Source of the DNA: Saccharothrix syringae
GTDB taxonomy: Bacteria > Actinomycetota > Actinomycetes > Mycobacteriales > Pseudonocardiaceae
Length of the DNA stretch: 64,000 nt
Assembly (NCBI RefSeq): GCF_009498035.1
Contig: NZ_CP034550.1
Location: 744,001 to 808,000, forward strand
Reading direction: 5' to 3'
Part shown: positions 21,223 to 28,708 of the stretch, in pieces
How the letters are laid out: each line of letters begins with the position of its first letter
How positions within the stretch are numbered: position 1 is the stretch's first letter
Program-made: the position numbers and the translations under genes
Notes under the pieces: model-generated
What the model saw: only the letters and a program-made list of their open reading frames with translations
Database searches by the model: none
Told to the model about the DNA's origin: nothing

Positions 21223-21345
21223 ATGTCGCTTGAGGAGCTGGCCGCACAGCTTCGCCGCGGTGAGATCGAGGATCGCGCACTGGCGGAGTACTTCGCGGAG
21301 TACGCCACCGCCGAGAAGCGCTTCTGCAGCAAGAAAGACGACTGA
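21223..21345 (+). CDS. Putative ribosomal peptide (RiPP) precursor
   Basis: A 40-residue open frame preceded by AGGTGAG 7 nt before the ATG. It begins MSLEELAAQLRRGEIEDRAL and ends EYATAEKRFCSKKDD. The first ~30 residues look like an amphipathic acidic helix (a leader); the last ~10 are a Lys/Asp-rich tail holding the only Cys (C35) and Ser36. The next gene, an ATP-grasp ligase, starts 3 nt after its stop, and a SagB-type enzyme follows, which is why I call it a precursor. Candidate modification sites are T29, E31, K32, C35, S36, K37, K38, D39 and D40. No family recognised; the product is inferred. Confidence 0.75.
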   Translation: MSLEELAAQLRRGEIEDRALAEYFAEYATAEKRFCSKKDD

Positions 21346-21347
21346 GG

Positions 21348-22466
21348 ATGACCGTGGCCGGGCGGGGGGACGAGCCGGTCCCCCCGCCCGACGTCGTCAG
21401 ACCGGTCCAGCCCACCCCGCTGCTGCTCCAGGGCCAGGACTACCTCTTCCGGTCGCAGCCCAAGTGCCTGGACTTCCAGGAGCAGGTGCACCGCCTCGGG
21501 ATGGTCGACCCGGGTGACGGCGGCCCCGTGCCCTGCGTGCTGGTCCTCGCCCGCGCCGCCGACATGGAGATGAACGAGCTCTCCATCGCGCTGGCCGAGC
21601 GCGGCATCCGGATGGCCCGCATCGACGCCGACCGCTCGGTCGACCTGCCGCTCACCGTCTACACCGACCAGCCGCTGCTGGAGCTCGACCGCTGGCTGCT
21701 GCGCCCCCTGCTGGTGTGGCGCAGGCACTTCGAGCTGGCCTCCATCCCGGTCGAGCCGGGCACCCTGGCCGGCGCCTACGCCGTGGACCAGTGGGGCTCG
21801 GTGGCCAACTGGCTGGCCAGCCGCGGCGACTGGGCGCACGTCAACCCCAGCCGCGCCACCGCGCACCTCGACCGGCTCACCCAGCTCGCCGACGCCTCCG
21901 CCTTCGGCCTGCGCGTGCCGCGCACCACCGTCACCACCCGCCCCGGCCGCACCCGGCCCGGCGGCGGGCGCTGCATCGTCAAGACCTCGGGCCGCCACCT
22001 GCTGGAACCGCGCCCCGGCAGGCAGCACGGCCTGTTCCCGCGCCCGCTGGAGACCAGCCGCGCGGGCGACGTGCCCGAGTCCGCGCCGGTCATCGTGCAG
22101 GAGTACGTGCCCGCCGAGACCGAGCTGCGGGTGTTCGTGGTCGGCGAGCGCTGCCTGGCCTTCCAGGTCGACAAGCTGGACCCGGCGCAGCTGTGGGTGG
22201 ATCCTGGGGCCGTCCGGGTGACGCCCGTCGACGTGCCGGGCGGGTTGACCGACCGGCTGCTCGCGCTGGCGCGGCACTGGCGCCTGCAGGTGGCCGCGTT
22301 CGACCTGCTCGTCTCCGGCGGTGACCACGTGTTCCTGGAGGTCAACGTCAACTGCGACTGGCGGTGGTTCGAGCACCGCGCCGCGGACCACCGGGTGTCC
22401 GCGGCGGTGCACGAGTGGGTGGCGGCGCGGTTCAAGGAGCTCTTGGGTGCGGGCAAAGGTCGCTGA
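21348..22466 (+). CDS. ATP-grasp peptide ligase (MvdD/graspetide-like)
   Basis: 372 residues. An N-terminal extension (1-60) precedes a pre-ATP-grasp domain (about 61-150, VLVLARAADMEMNELSIALAERGIRMARIDAD) like that of graspetide ligases. Then comes an ATP-grasp domain with GGRCIVKTSGRH, PVIVQEYVPAETELRVFVVGERCLAFQ and the Mg-binding FLEVNVNCDWRW (about 339-350). ATP-grasp enzymes activate carboxylates as acyl phosphates and join them to amines, hydroxyls or other nucleophiles. Here Asp/Glu side chains or the C-terminus of the adjacent 40-mer are likely substrates (inference). Start ATG lies 3 nt after the precursor stop; its end overlaps the next gene by 20 nt. Confidence 0.88.
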   Translation: MTVAGRGDEPVPPPDVVRPVQPTPLLLQGQDYLFRSQPKCLDFQEQVHRLGMVDPGDGGPVPCVLVLARAADMEMNELSIALAERGIRMARIDADRSVDLPLTVYTDQPLLELDRWLLRPLLVWRRHFELASIPVEPGTLAGAYAVDQWGSVANWLASRGDWAHVNPSRATAHLDRLTQLADASAFGLRVPRTTVTTRPGRTRPGGGRCIVKTSGRHLLEPRPGRQHGLFPRPLETSRAGDVPESAPVIVQEYVPAETELRVFVVGERCLAFQVDKLDPAQLWVDPGAVRVTPVDVPGGLTDRLLALARHWRLQVAAFDLLVSGGDHVFLEVNVNCDWRWFEHRAADHRVSAAVHEWVAARFKELLGAGKGR

Positions 22467-23517
22467 GCACGCGACGCTGTTCTACCAGGACGGCGTCGTG
22501 GTCTGGGACGATTACCTGCACCACCGGCAGTTCGCCATCAGCGAGACCGCGGAGCTGCTGTGCCGCAAGTTCGCCGAGTTCACCGACGTCGACGAGCTGC
22601 TGGCGCCGCTGGCCGACGCCGACCGCGCCGCGCTGCGCGCCCTGGTCGACGAGCTGGTCGAGAAGGGCGTGCTGGTCGTCGAGGGCTCGCCGCGGCACCG
22701 GGAGGAGGCCCGGCTGCTCGCGGGCTGGGGCGAGTGGGGCCTGGCGGCCCGGCACTTCCACTTCGCCAGCCGCACCCTCGGCGACGCCCCGTACCAGGAC
22801 GCCGACGAGCACGACGCGGCGCTGGACGCCAAGCTCGCGGTGCGCCCGCCGCCCTCGCCGTTCCGCAGCCTCGGCGGCACCGCCGTGCTGCTGCCGCCGC
22901 CCGCCGACGAGCCGTCCTGGGGCGCGCGGGGCCTGCGGGACGTGCTGCTGGCCCGCCGCACCACCCGCGAGTTCGGCCCCGGCCCGCTGTCGCTGACCCG
23001 GGTCGCCGACCTGCTGGCCGTGCTGGGCGCGCCGTCGCCGGCCCGGTCGCGCATCGGCCGCTCCGGCACGGTGTTCAAGACCAGCCCGTCCGGCGGCGGG
23101 CGGCACCCGGTCGAGCTGTACGCGCACGTGCGCGACGTGGAGGTGCTGGCACCCGGCTGGTACCACTACGACGGGCTGGCGCACGCCCTGGAGCCGCTGG
23201 GCGTGGCCTGGGACCAGGACGAGATGGCGCGCGCGGCGGGCGACCAGGACTGGGTGGGGCGGGCACCGCTGGTGATCGCCTACACCGGCGTGCTCGAACG
23301 GACGAGTTGGCGATATGACACCGCCCGCGCGTACCGCGTTGTGCAAATGGATGTGGGCCATCTGTCCCAAACCGCATATCTGGTTGCTACGGCTATGGGT
23401 TTTGGTATCGGCTTCACCGCAGCATTGCGGGATGAGCTCCTCGAAGAAGCTCTCCGGTGTGATGCTTATCACGAAGCTGTACTCGGCATGAGCGCTGTGG
23501 GTCCATTACCCGAATGA
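22447..23517 (+). CDS. SagB-type FMN oxidoreductase with RRE-like N-terminus
   Basis: 356 residues from GTG 22447 (AAGGAG 7 nt upstream, overlapping the ligase). Residues ~1-80 (QFAISETAELLCRKFAEFTDVDELL...LVDELVEKGVLVVEG) resemble a PqqD-like winged-helix peptide-recognition domain. From ~165 a SagB/nitroreductase domain follows, with LLARRTTREFGPGPLS, TSPSGGGRHPVELYAHV, VQMDVGHLSQTAYLVATAMGFGIGF. SagB enzymes are FMN dehydrogenases, classically oxidising azolines to azoles; no YcaO cyclodehydratase is nearby. From about 23298 codon use changes to A/T-ending codons (CAA, GCT, GAT, TAT, CAT, GGT, GTA), and a rare TTA lies three codons before the stop (23506-23508). Confidence 0.88.
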   Translation: MRAKVAEHATLFYQDGVVVWDDYLHHRQFAISETAELLCRKFAEFTDVDELLAPLADADRAALRALVDELVEKGVLVVEGSPRHREEARLLAGWGEWGLAARHFHFASRTLGDAPYQDADEHDAALDAKLAVRPPPSPFRSLGGTAVLLPPPADEPSWGARGLRDVLLARRTTREFGPGPLSLTRVADLLAVLGAPSPARSRIGRSGTVFKTSPSGGGRHPVELYAHVRDVEVLAPGWYHYDGLAHALEPLGVAWDQDEMARAAGDQDWVGRAPLVIAYTGVLERTSWRYDTARAYRVVQMDVGHLSQTAYLVATAMGFGIGFTAALRDELLEEALRCDAYHEAVLGMSAVGPLPE

Positions 23518-23604
23518 GCGCAATAGCGGATCGCATTGAGCCGTGCGGGGGACTTCTATCGAACCTGCCCCACGAACGCTCGGTAACGGCTTAAGCTCCC
23601 CGCT

Positions 23605-23678
23605 GCCCCCGTAGCCCAATCGGAAGAGGCAGGCTCCTTAAAAGAGTCACAGTACGGGTTCGAATCCCGTCGGGGGCA
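23605..23678 (+). tRNA. Atypical tRNA with UAA anticodon and short variable loop
   Basis: A full cloverleaf can be folded: a 7-bp acceptor (GCCCCCG/CGGGGGC), a D arm of three pairs plus a C-A mismatch, and a 5-bp anticodon stem GGCTC/GAGTC around loop CTTAAAA. The variable loop is 5 nt, the T arm ACGGG-TTCGAAT-CCCGT, and the discriminator A. The anticodon reads TAA, complementary to the leucine codon UUA. Normal bacterial leucine tRNAs have a long variable arm; this one does not, so amino-acid identity is uncertain. CCA is not encoded. It lies 87 nt after a SagB gene that contains a TTA codon. Confidence 0.85.
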
Positions 23679-23738
23679 CGTCCGGCGCCGCTCGGGGTTT
23701 CACCCGTCTGCCGCGTGGGCAGGGCGGACGCACGCGGC

Positions 23739-23763
23739 GGGGGACCCCGGACCGGAGTCCCCC
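23739..23763 (-). terminator. Hairpin downstream of DUF885 gene
   Basis: A 7-bp stem GGGGGAC/GTCCCCC with an 11-nt loop lies just beyond the stop of the leftward peptidase gene, between it and the tRNA. Confidence 0.5.
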
Positions 23764-23770
23764 CGGCGCG

Positions 23771-25432
23771 TCAGGACAGCTCCCGCACCCAGGCCGTGAC
23801 GACGTCGTCGAGCACGGCCAGCGGCAGCGGGCCGCCTCCCAGCAGCAGGTCGTGGAAGGCCCGGACGTCGAACCGCCCGCCCAGCGCGCCCTCGGCCGCG
23901 GCCCGGAGCCGCTGGATCTCCAGCCTGCCCACCATGTACGACAGCGCCTGCGCGGGCGCGGCGATGTACCGGTCGACCTCGTTCTCGACCTCCACCCGCG
24001 CCATCGGCGTGTGCTCCAGCAGGTAGTCCACGGCCCGCTGCCTGCTCCAGCCGTGCGCGTGCAGCCCGGTGTCGACCACGAGCCGCCCGGCGCGCATCGA
24101 GTCCAGCGCGAGCATGCCCAGCCGCGCCACGTCCGAGGAGTACAGGCCCATCTCGTCGGCCAGCCGCTCGGTGTAGAGGCCCCAGCCCTCGGTGTAGGCG
24201 TTGACCACCGCGAACCGGCGCAGCGCGGGCAGCTCGGTCAGCTGCTGGGCGAGGCAGAACTGGAAGTGGTGCCCCGGCACCGCCTCGTGGAAGGCGGTCG
24301 CCTCGGCCTGGTAGCGGAACCGCTCCTCGACGCGGTGGGTGTTGGCGAAGTACGTGCCGGGCCGCGCGCCGTCCAGCGACGGCGGCGCGTAGAACGCCAT
24401 GGGCTGGCCGGGCGCGTCGGCCTCGGGCACCGGCTCGACCCGGCAGACCTGGCCGGGCAGCCGCCCGAACCACCGGGGCGCGGCACCCTCGGCGCGGGCC
24501 ACGGCCTCGCGGGCGGCGCCCAGCAGCTCCTCGGCCGAGCCCCAGCGCAGTTCCGGGTCGGTGCGCATCCGCCGGAACACCTCGGCCACGTCGCCGGTGC
24601 CGAACACCCGCTCCCCGACCTCGGCGTACTCCTCGGCCAGCGCGGCGACCAGGTCCAGGCCGGTCCGGTGCAGCTCCTCGGGGGTGCGGGAGGTCGTGGT
24701 GTGGAAGCGGGTCAGCGCCGCGTACACCTCCTCGCCGCCGGGCAGCAGGCCGACCCCCACCCGGTCCTCCGGGCGGCCCGCCAGGCTCGCCAGGACGTCC
24801 CGGTAGGCGGCGACCGCGGGCCGCACGACCGAGGCCAGCAGCCGGTCGCGCCGCGCGGTGAACGCCTCGCCCCCCTGCGGCCGGGCCAGCGGGTCCTCGG
24901 CGGCGCCCAGGTAGCGGTCCAGGTGGGCCACGGCGTTGTCCACCAGGTGCCGCACGGGGGTGCGGCCCGCCGCCGCGCCCTCCAGGTGCCGCTCGGCGAC
25001 GGTGCGCAGGTAGGTCGGGATCGCGGCCAGCCGGTCCAGGTACGCCTGCTCGGAGTCCGGCCCGGACGGCACGGTCATCGGCAGGACGGTCAGCGCCTCG
25101 CTCGCGGGCGCCACGTACAGGTCGGTGACGGTGTACTCGACCTGGCGGGCGTCGAGCCAGTCCACCAGCGCCCCGGCCTGCTGCACGACCACCGCCCTGG
25201 TCACCGGGTCGTCGTCGGCGGGCAGGGCGCGCGCCCGTTCGGCGATGTCGAGCGCCAGGGCCCGCTGCGATTCCTCGGCCGCGCGGGAGTGGTCGGCGAG
25301 CAGGTGGTCGTAACCGGTGACACCCACGACCGTGGCGCCGACCGGTGAGTTGCGGAAGATCAGGTCCAGCAGTTCGTCGGCCAACTCGGCGGTCGTCGCC
25401 ATCCATGCCCCCGGGGGTTCGTAGTCGGACAC
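23771..25432 (-). CDS. DUF885 family putative metallopeptidase
   Basis: 553 residues of the DUF885 family (thermolysin/M32-like helical metallopeptidases). The zinc-type motif is FHEAVPGHHFQ, followed by NAYTEGWGLYTERLADEMG, which carries the downstream Glu. No signal peptide, so cytosolic. Two starts are possible: GTG 25432 (used here, few or no untranslated bases) and ATG 25402 after GGGGG. TTAGCCTAA near 25440 is a weak half-match to an iron box or part of the promoter. A distant second DUF885-like gene is at 50726. Whether it processes the nearby peptide is unknown; it is on the other strand. Confidence 0.88.
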   Translation of the reverse strand: MSDYEPPGAWMATTAELADELLDLIFRNSPVGATVVGVTGYDHLLADHSRAAEESQRALALDIAERARALPADDDPVTRAVVVQQAGALVDWLDARQVEYTVTDLYVAPASEALTVLPMTVPSGPDSEQAYLDRLAAIPTYLRTVAERHLEGAAAGRTPVRHLVDNAVAHLDRYLGAAEDPLARPQGGEAFTARRDRLLASVVRPAVAAYRDVLASLAGRPEDRVGVGLLPGGEEVYAALTRFHTTTSRTPEELHRTGLDLVAALAEEYAEVGERVFGTGDVAEVFRRMRTDPELRWGSAEELLGAAREAVARAEGAAPRWFGRLPGQVCRVEPVPEADAPGQPMAFYAPPSLDGARPGTYFANTHRVEERFRYQAEATAFHEAVPGHHFQFCLAQQLTELPALRRFAVVNAYTEGWGLYTERLADEMGLYSSDVARLGMLALDSMRAGRLVVDTGLHAHGWSRQRAVDYLLEHTPMARVEVENEVDRYIAAPAQALSYMVGRLEIQRLRAAAEGALGGRFDVRAFHDLLLGGGPLPLAVLDDVVTAWVRELS

Positions 25433-25456
25433 ATGGTACTTAGCCTAAGAAACGAT

Positions 25457-26104
25457 TTATACCGCTTCCAAATAGGTCAGCACGGCCAGCACGCGCCGGT
25501 TGTCGTCCTCGGACAACGGCAGGTCCAACTTGCCGAAGATGTTCGCGATGTGTTTGCCGATCGCTTTCTCGGTGACGAACAGCCGCGCGGCGATCGCGGC
25601 GTTGGAACGGCCCTCCGCCATCAGGGCCAGCACTTCCCGCTCGCGCGGCGTCAGGGTGCCCAGGGACCGGTCGCGCGCACCGCGCGCGAGCAGCTGGGTG
25701 ACCACCTCCGGGTCCATCGCGGTGCCGCCCGAGGCCACCCGCCGGACCGCGTCCACGAACCGCCGCACGTCCGACACCCGGTCCTTGAGCAGGTACCCCA
25801 CGCCGCCCGCCCGGTCGGACAGCAGCTCCCGCGCGTACAGCTGCTCGACGTACTGCGACAGCACCAGCACCGGCAGGCCCGGCACGCGCCGGCGCGCCGT
25901 GATCGCGGCCCGCAGCCCCTCGTCGGTGAACGTCGGCGGCAGCCGCACGTCGACCACCGCCACGTCCGGGCGGTGGGCGACGAGGGCGTCGAGCAGCGCG
26001 GGACCGGAGTCGACCGCCTCCACGACGTCGAAGTCGTGGGCCCGCAGCAGCCGGATCAGGCCGTCCCGGAGGAGGACGAGGTCTTCACCGAGGACAACGC
26101 GCAC
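25457..26104 (-). CDS. NarL/LuxR-type response regulator
   Basis: 215 residues. N-terminal receiver with phospho-acceptor D52 (VAVVDVRLPP) and acidic pocket at GED (E7, D8); C-terminal LuxR HTH beginning LTPREREVLALMAEGRSNAAIAARLFVTEKAIGKHI. The start GTG 26104 (MRVVLGEDLVLLRDGL) is the canonical receiver N-terminus and makes the gene overlap the kinase by 49 nt, consistent with translational coupling. Target genes unknown. The C-terminus LSEDDNRRVLAVLTYLEA is typical of actinobacterial members. Confidence 0.93.
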   Translation of the reverse strand: MRVVLGEDLVLLRDGLIRLLRAHDFDVVEAVDSGPALLDALVAHRPDVAVVDVRLPPTFTDEGLRAAITARRRVPGLPVLVLSQYVEQLYARELLSDRAGGVGYLLKDRVSDVRRFVDAVRRVASGGTAMDPEVVTQLLARGARDRSLGTLTPREREVLALMAEGRSNAAIAARLFVTEKAIGKHIANIFGKLDLPLSEDDNRRVLAVLTYLEAV

Positions 26105-27336
26105 GGCAGCTCCATGGTCACGATGGTCGGCCCGCCCACCGGGCTCGCGACGCCGAGTGTGCCGTCGAACGCGCCCAGCCTGCGCTCGACCCCGAGCAGC
26201 CCGCCGCCCTCGGTGGGCACCGCGCCGCCGCGCCCGTCGTCGCCGATCATCAGGGCCAGCCGGCCGCCCTCGTGCCGCACCCGCACCCACGCGCCGGTCG
26301 CGCCGCTGTGCTTGGCCACGTTGGTCAGCGCCTCGGCCACCGCGAAGTAGGCGGCCGACTCCACCGGCGGCTCCGGCCGACCGGCCAGCTCCAGGTCGAC
26401 CGACACCGGCAGCGGGTGGGCCAGCGCCAGCGCCCGCAGCGCGCCGTCCAGGCCCCGGTCGGCCAGCACCGGCGGGTGGATGCCGCGCACCAGGCCGCGC
26501 AGCTCGGCCAGCGCCAGCGACGACGACTCGCGCGCCTCGGCCAGCAGCTCCCGGGCCGCCTCCGGGTCGCGCGCCATCAGCTCCTCGGCCATGCCCAGGC
26601 TCATCCCGAGCGAGACCAGCCTGGCCTGCGCCCCGTCGTGCAGGTCGCGCTCGATGCGCCGCAGCTCGGCGGCCCGCGCGTCGACCGCGTCGGCCCGCGA
26701 GTCGGCCAGCTCCCGGACGCGGTCGGTCAGCGCGGCGCGGGCGCCGGGCGCGAGCAGCCACCGCGCGACCCGCGCGTGCAGGTGCTCGACGCGGTCGGTG
26801 GCCCACCAGGCGAGCACCAGGTAGGCGACGCCGAGCAGCGGCGCGAGCACCACGTTCCCGGGGGTGTCGGCGTCGATCAGGCTGTACTCGACCTCCCGGG
26901 CGCCGTTCAGCCACAGCAGCGGTGCGGCGAACCCGAACGCGCCGCCCAGCCACAGCGCGAGCGGCAGCACCCCGCACAGCGTCCCGACCACGGCGTTGAC
27001 CGGCAGGAACGCCAGGTCCCGCCACGTCGCCGGGTCGGTGGCGACGGTGCGCACGCGGGTCATCGGGCCGCGGTTGGCGGGCCGCCGGTAGGGCGACGGG
27101 ATGCCGGTGCCCAGCACGCCCGCCGCCCAGCCGCGGTGGTGCCCGGTGTAGCGGCGGGCCAGGGCGGTGGACAGCAGCAGCAGCGGCACGCCGACCGTCA
27201 CCAGGACCAGCGGGTAGGTGACCAGTTGCAGCGGCACCAGCGCCAGGCCCAGCAGGGACAGCGGCACCCTGGCCAACGCCAGCGAGGCCCGGGTCAACCG
27301 CGCGCGCACCTCGCGCACCAGGTCGTGATCGGTCAT
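26056..27336 (-). CDS. NarL-type sensor histidine kinase (HisKA_3)
   Basis: 426 residues. N-terminal membrane domain with about five to six helices in residues 24-180. Then the HisKA_3 dimerisation segment LRRIERDLHDGAQARL with phospho-acceptor H233, and an HATPase_c domain with ALTNVAKHSGA (N box), GDDGRGG (G1) and GGGLLGVERRL. It phosphorylates the regulator encoded directly downstream. The short extracytoplasmic loops suggest membrane-stress or small-ligand sensing (inference). ATG 27336. Confidence 0.93.
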   Translation of the reverse strand: MTDHDLVREVRARLTRASLALARVPLSLLGLALVPLQLVTYPLVLVTVGVPLLLLSTALARRYTGHHRGWAAGVLGTGIPSPYRRPANRGPMTRVRTVATDPATWRDLAFLPVNAVVGTLCGVLPLALWLGGAFGFAAPLLWLNGAREVEYSLIDADTPGNVVLAPLLGVAYLVLAWWATDRVEHLHARVARWLLAPGARAALTDRVRELADSRADAVDARAAELRRIERDLHDGAQARLVSLGMSLGMAEELMARDPEAARELLAEARESSSLALAELRGLVRGIHPPVLADRGLDGALRALALAHPLPVSVDLELAGRPEPPVESAAYFAVAEALTNVAKHSGATGAWVRVRHEGGRLALMIGDDGRGGAVPTEGGGLLGVERRLGAFDGTLGVASPVGGPTIVTMELPCALSSVKTSSSSGTA

Positions 27337-27390
27337 GGTCGGGGATTCTCCCGGTCCGCCCCACCGGAGTCGGTGGGCTTAACCCCCCGA

Positions 27391-28551
27391 TCAGTCGTTC
27401 ACCGCGGCCGGCATCCGCCGCAGCTGCTCCAGCAGGCCGGGGTCCTGGAGCTGCATCCACTGGATCACCTCGGTGTAGGTGGCGCACACCGTCTCCGGCC
27501 GCGCGCACACCTCGCGCATGAAGTCCTCCACGGCACCGCTGAACGCGCCGCCCGCCCAGTCGTTGAAGTGGTTGCCCACCACCACCGGCGCCCGGTTGCC
27601 GTTGAGCGCCGCCTGGTAGACCGAGCGGTAGGTGTCCAGCACGACCTGCCTGAAGTCCGCGGCCCGCGCGGGCTCCTCCTTGGCGCCGTTCAGCGCGTAC
27701 CAGAGGTTGTAGTCCATCATCACGACCTGCTTGCCCAGGGCGGGCACGCGCACCTCGGGCATGGGGAACTCCCACAGCCCGTCGCGCACCGACGGCCACA
27801 CCACGCCCAGGCTCACCTGGCTGGTGTCGTAGACCAGGCCGTGCTGCCGCATGGCCGGGAACGCCTGGCCCCAGTCGCCCTCCAGGCACGGGGTGCGCCC
27901 GCCGCGCACGGCCGCCGGGTCGAGCCGGAACCCCTGCTGCCGGGCCCGCTCCACGATCGCGAAGAACTGGTCCAGCTCGCGGTCCCACTGCTCGGTGGTC
28001 CACCGGCCCACGCTCGGCTCGTCGCCCTCGCAGTAGTGGCCGTTGTAGTGGGTGCCGACCTCGTGGCCGGCGGCGATGGCGTCGTTGAGGTAGCCGATCC
28101 GCAGCGCCACGTCCGCGGCCGAGCCGCCGAAGCCGATCGACGAGTAGCCGGGCCGGTGGCCCGGCCCGGTGTAGCTGCCCGCGCTGCTGTCGGGGATCAG
28201 GTACACGCCCGACAGCAGGCCGGTGACGTGCGCGCGGACCTCTCGGGCCAGCGGCATGACCCGGTCCCAGTGCGGCTTGGAGGCGGCGCCGTCGAAGGAG
28301 AAGAGCACGAACTGCGGCGGTTTCTCACCGGGGAGCACCCGGCGCATCCAGGCGGGCGGGTTCGCCGGCTGCGGCACGGTCGGCGGCGGTGCGGTGCTGC
28401 TGCCGGTGGTGGAGCGCGGCGCCATCGGCAGCGGGGCGGCCAGGTCGCCCGGGTCGCGGGTCGGCCCGGGGTCCCGGGCACCCATGACGGCCAGGACCGC
28501 CAGGGTCAGTGCCAACGCCACGCCCGTGCCCGCCCAACCCCATCGCTTCAC
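27391..28551 (-). CDS. Secreted polysaccharide deacetylase-like protein
   Basis: 386 residues with an N-terminal signal or anchor helix (about 6-24) and a Pro/Thr linker (26-66). A NodB-like barrel follows: motif 1 FSFDGA (84-89) and the metal-binding histidines in GHEVGTHYNGH (H163, H168, H172). Standard motif 1 is FDDG; here one Asp is missing (FDG), so metal binding or catalysis may differ from typical GlcNAc deacetylases. Later motifs include GRTPCLEGDW and PVVVGNHFNDW. It probably acts on wall or extracellular glycan. Confidence 0.82.
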   Translation of the reverse strand: MKRWGWAGTGVALALTLAVLAVMGARDPGPTRDPGDLAAPLPMAPRSTTGSSTAPPPTVPQPANPPAWMRRVLPGEKPPQFVLFSFDGAASKPHWDRVMPLAREVRAHVTGLLSGVYLIPDSSAGSYTGPGHRPGYSSIGFGGSAADVALRIGYLNDAIAAGHEVGTHYNGHYCEGDEPSVGRWTTEQWDRELDQFFAIVERARQQGFRLDPAAVRGGRTPCLEGDWGQAFPAMRQHGLVYDTSQVSLGVVWPSVRDGLWEFPMPEVRVPALGKQVVMMDYNLWYALNGAKEEPARAADFRQVVLDTYRSVYQAALNGNRAPVVVGNHFNDWAGGAFSGAVEDFMREVCARPETVCATYTEVIQWMQLQDPGLLEQLRRMPAAVND

Positions 28552-28559
28552 ACAACCAA

Positions 28560-28690
28560 GGACGACCGGGTGCGGCCGCGGGTTGCCCCCGCGCCGCCCG
28601 CCCGCCTGTGCGTTGCCCGCCCGCGCACTGCCCGCCCGCGCGCCACCGGGTCGCGCGCCACCCGCCTTCGCGCCACCGGGCGGTGATGTC
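28560..28690. repeat. Degenerate GC-rich repeats between deacetylase and sortase genes
   Basis: Imperfect copies of GCCCGCCCGCGCACT and CGCGCCACCGGGT, 13-15 bp units, fill the spacer. No gene is seen. Confidence 0.5.
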
Positions 28691-28708
28691 CTCGAACGAC
28701 GGGTCGGG

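Noticed and set aside
23605..23678. Integration site of a mobile element at the tRNA
   Set aside because: No integrase, excision gene or repeated tRNA 3' end is seen within the window, so integration is only a possibility.
25436..25456. IdeR box upstream of the DUF885 gene
   Set aside because: Only the central TTAGCCTAA matches; the flanks do not.
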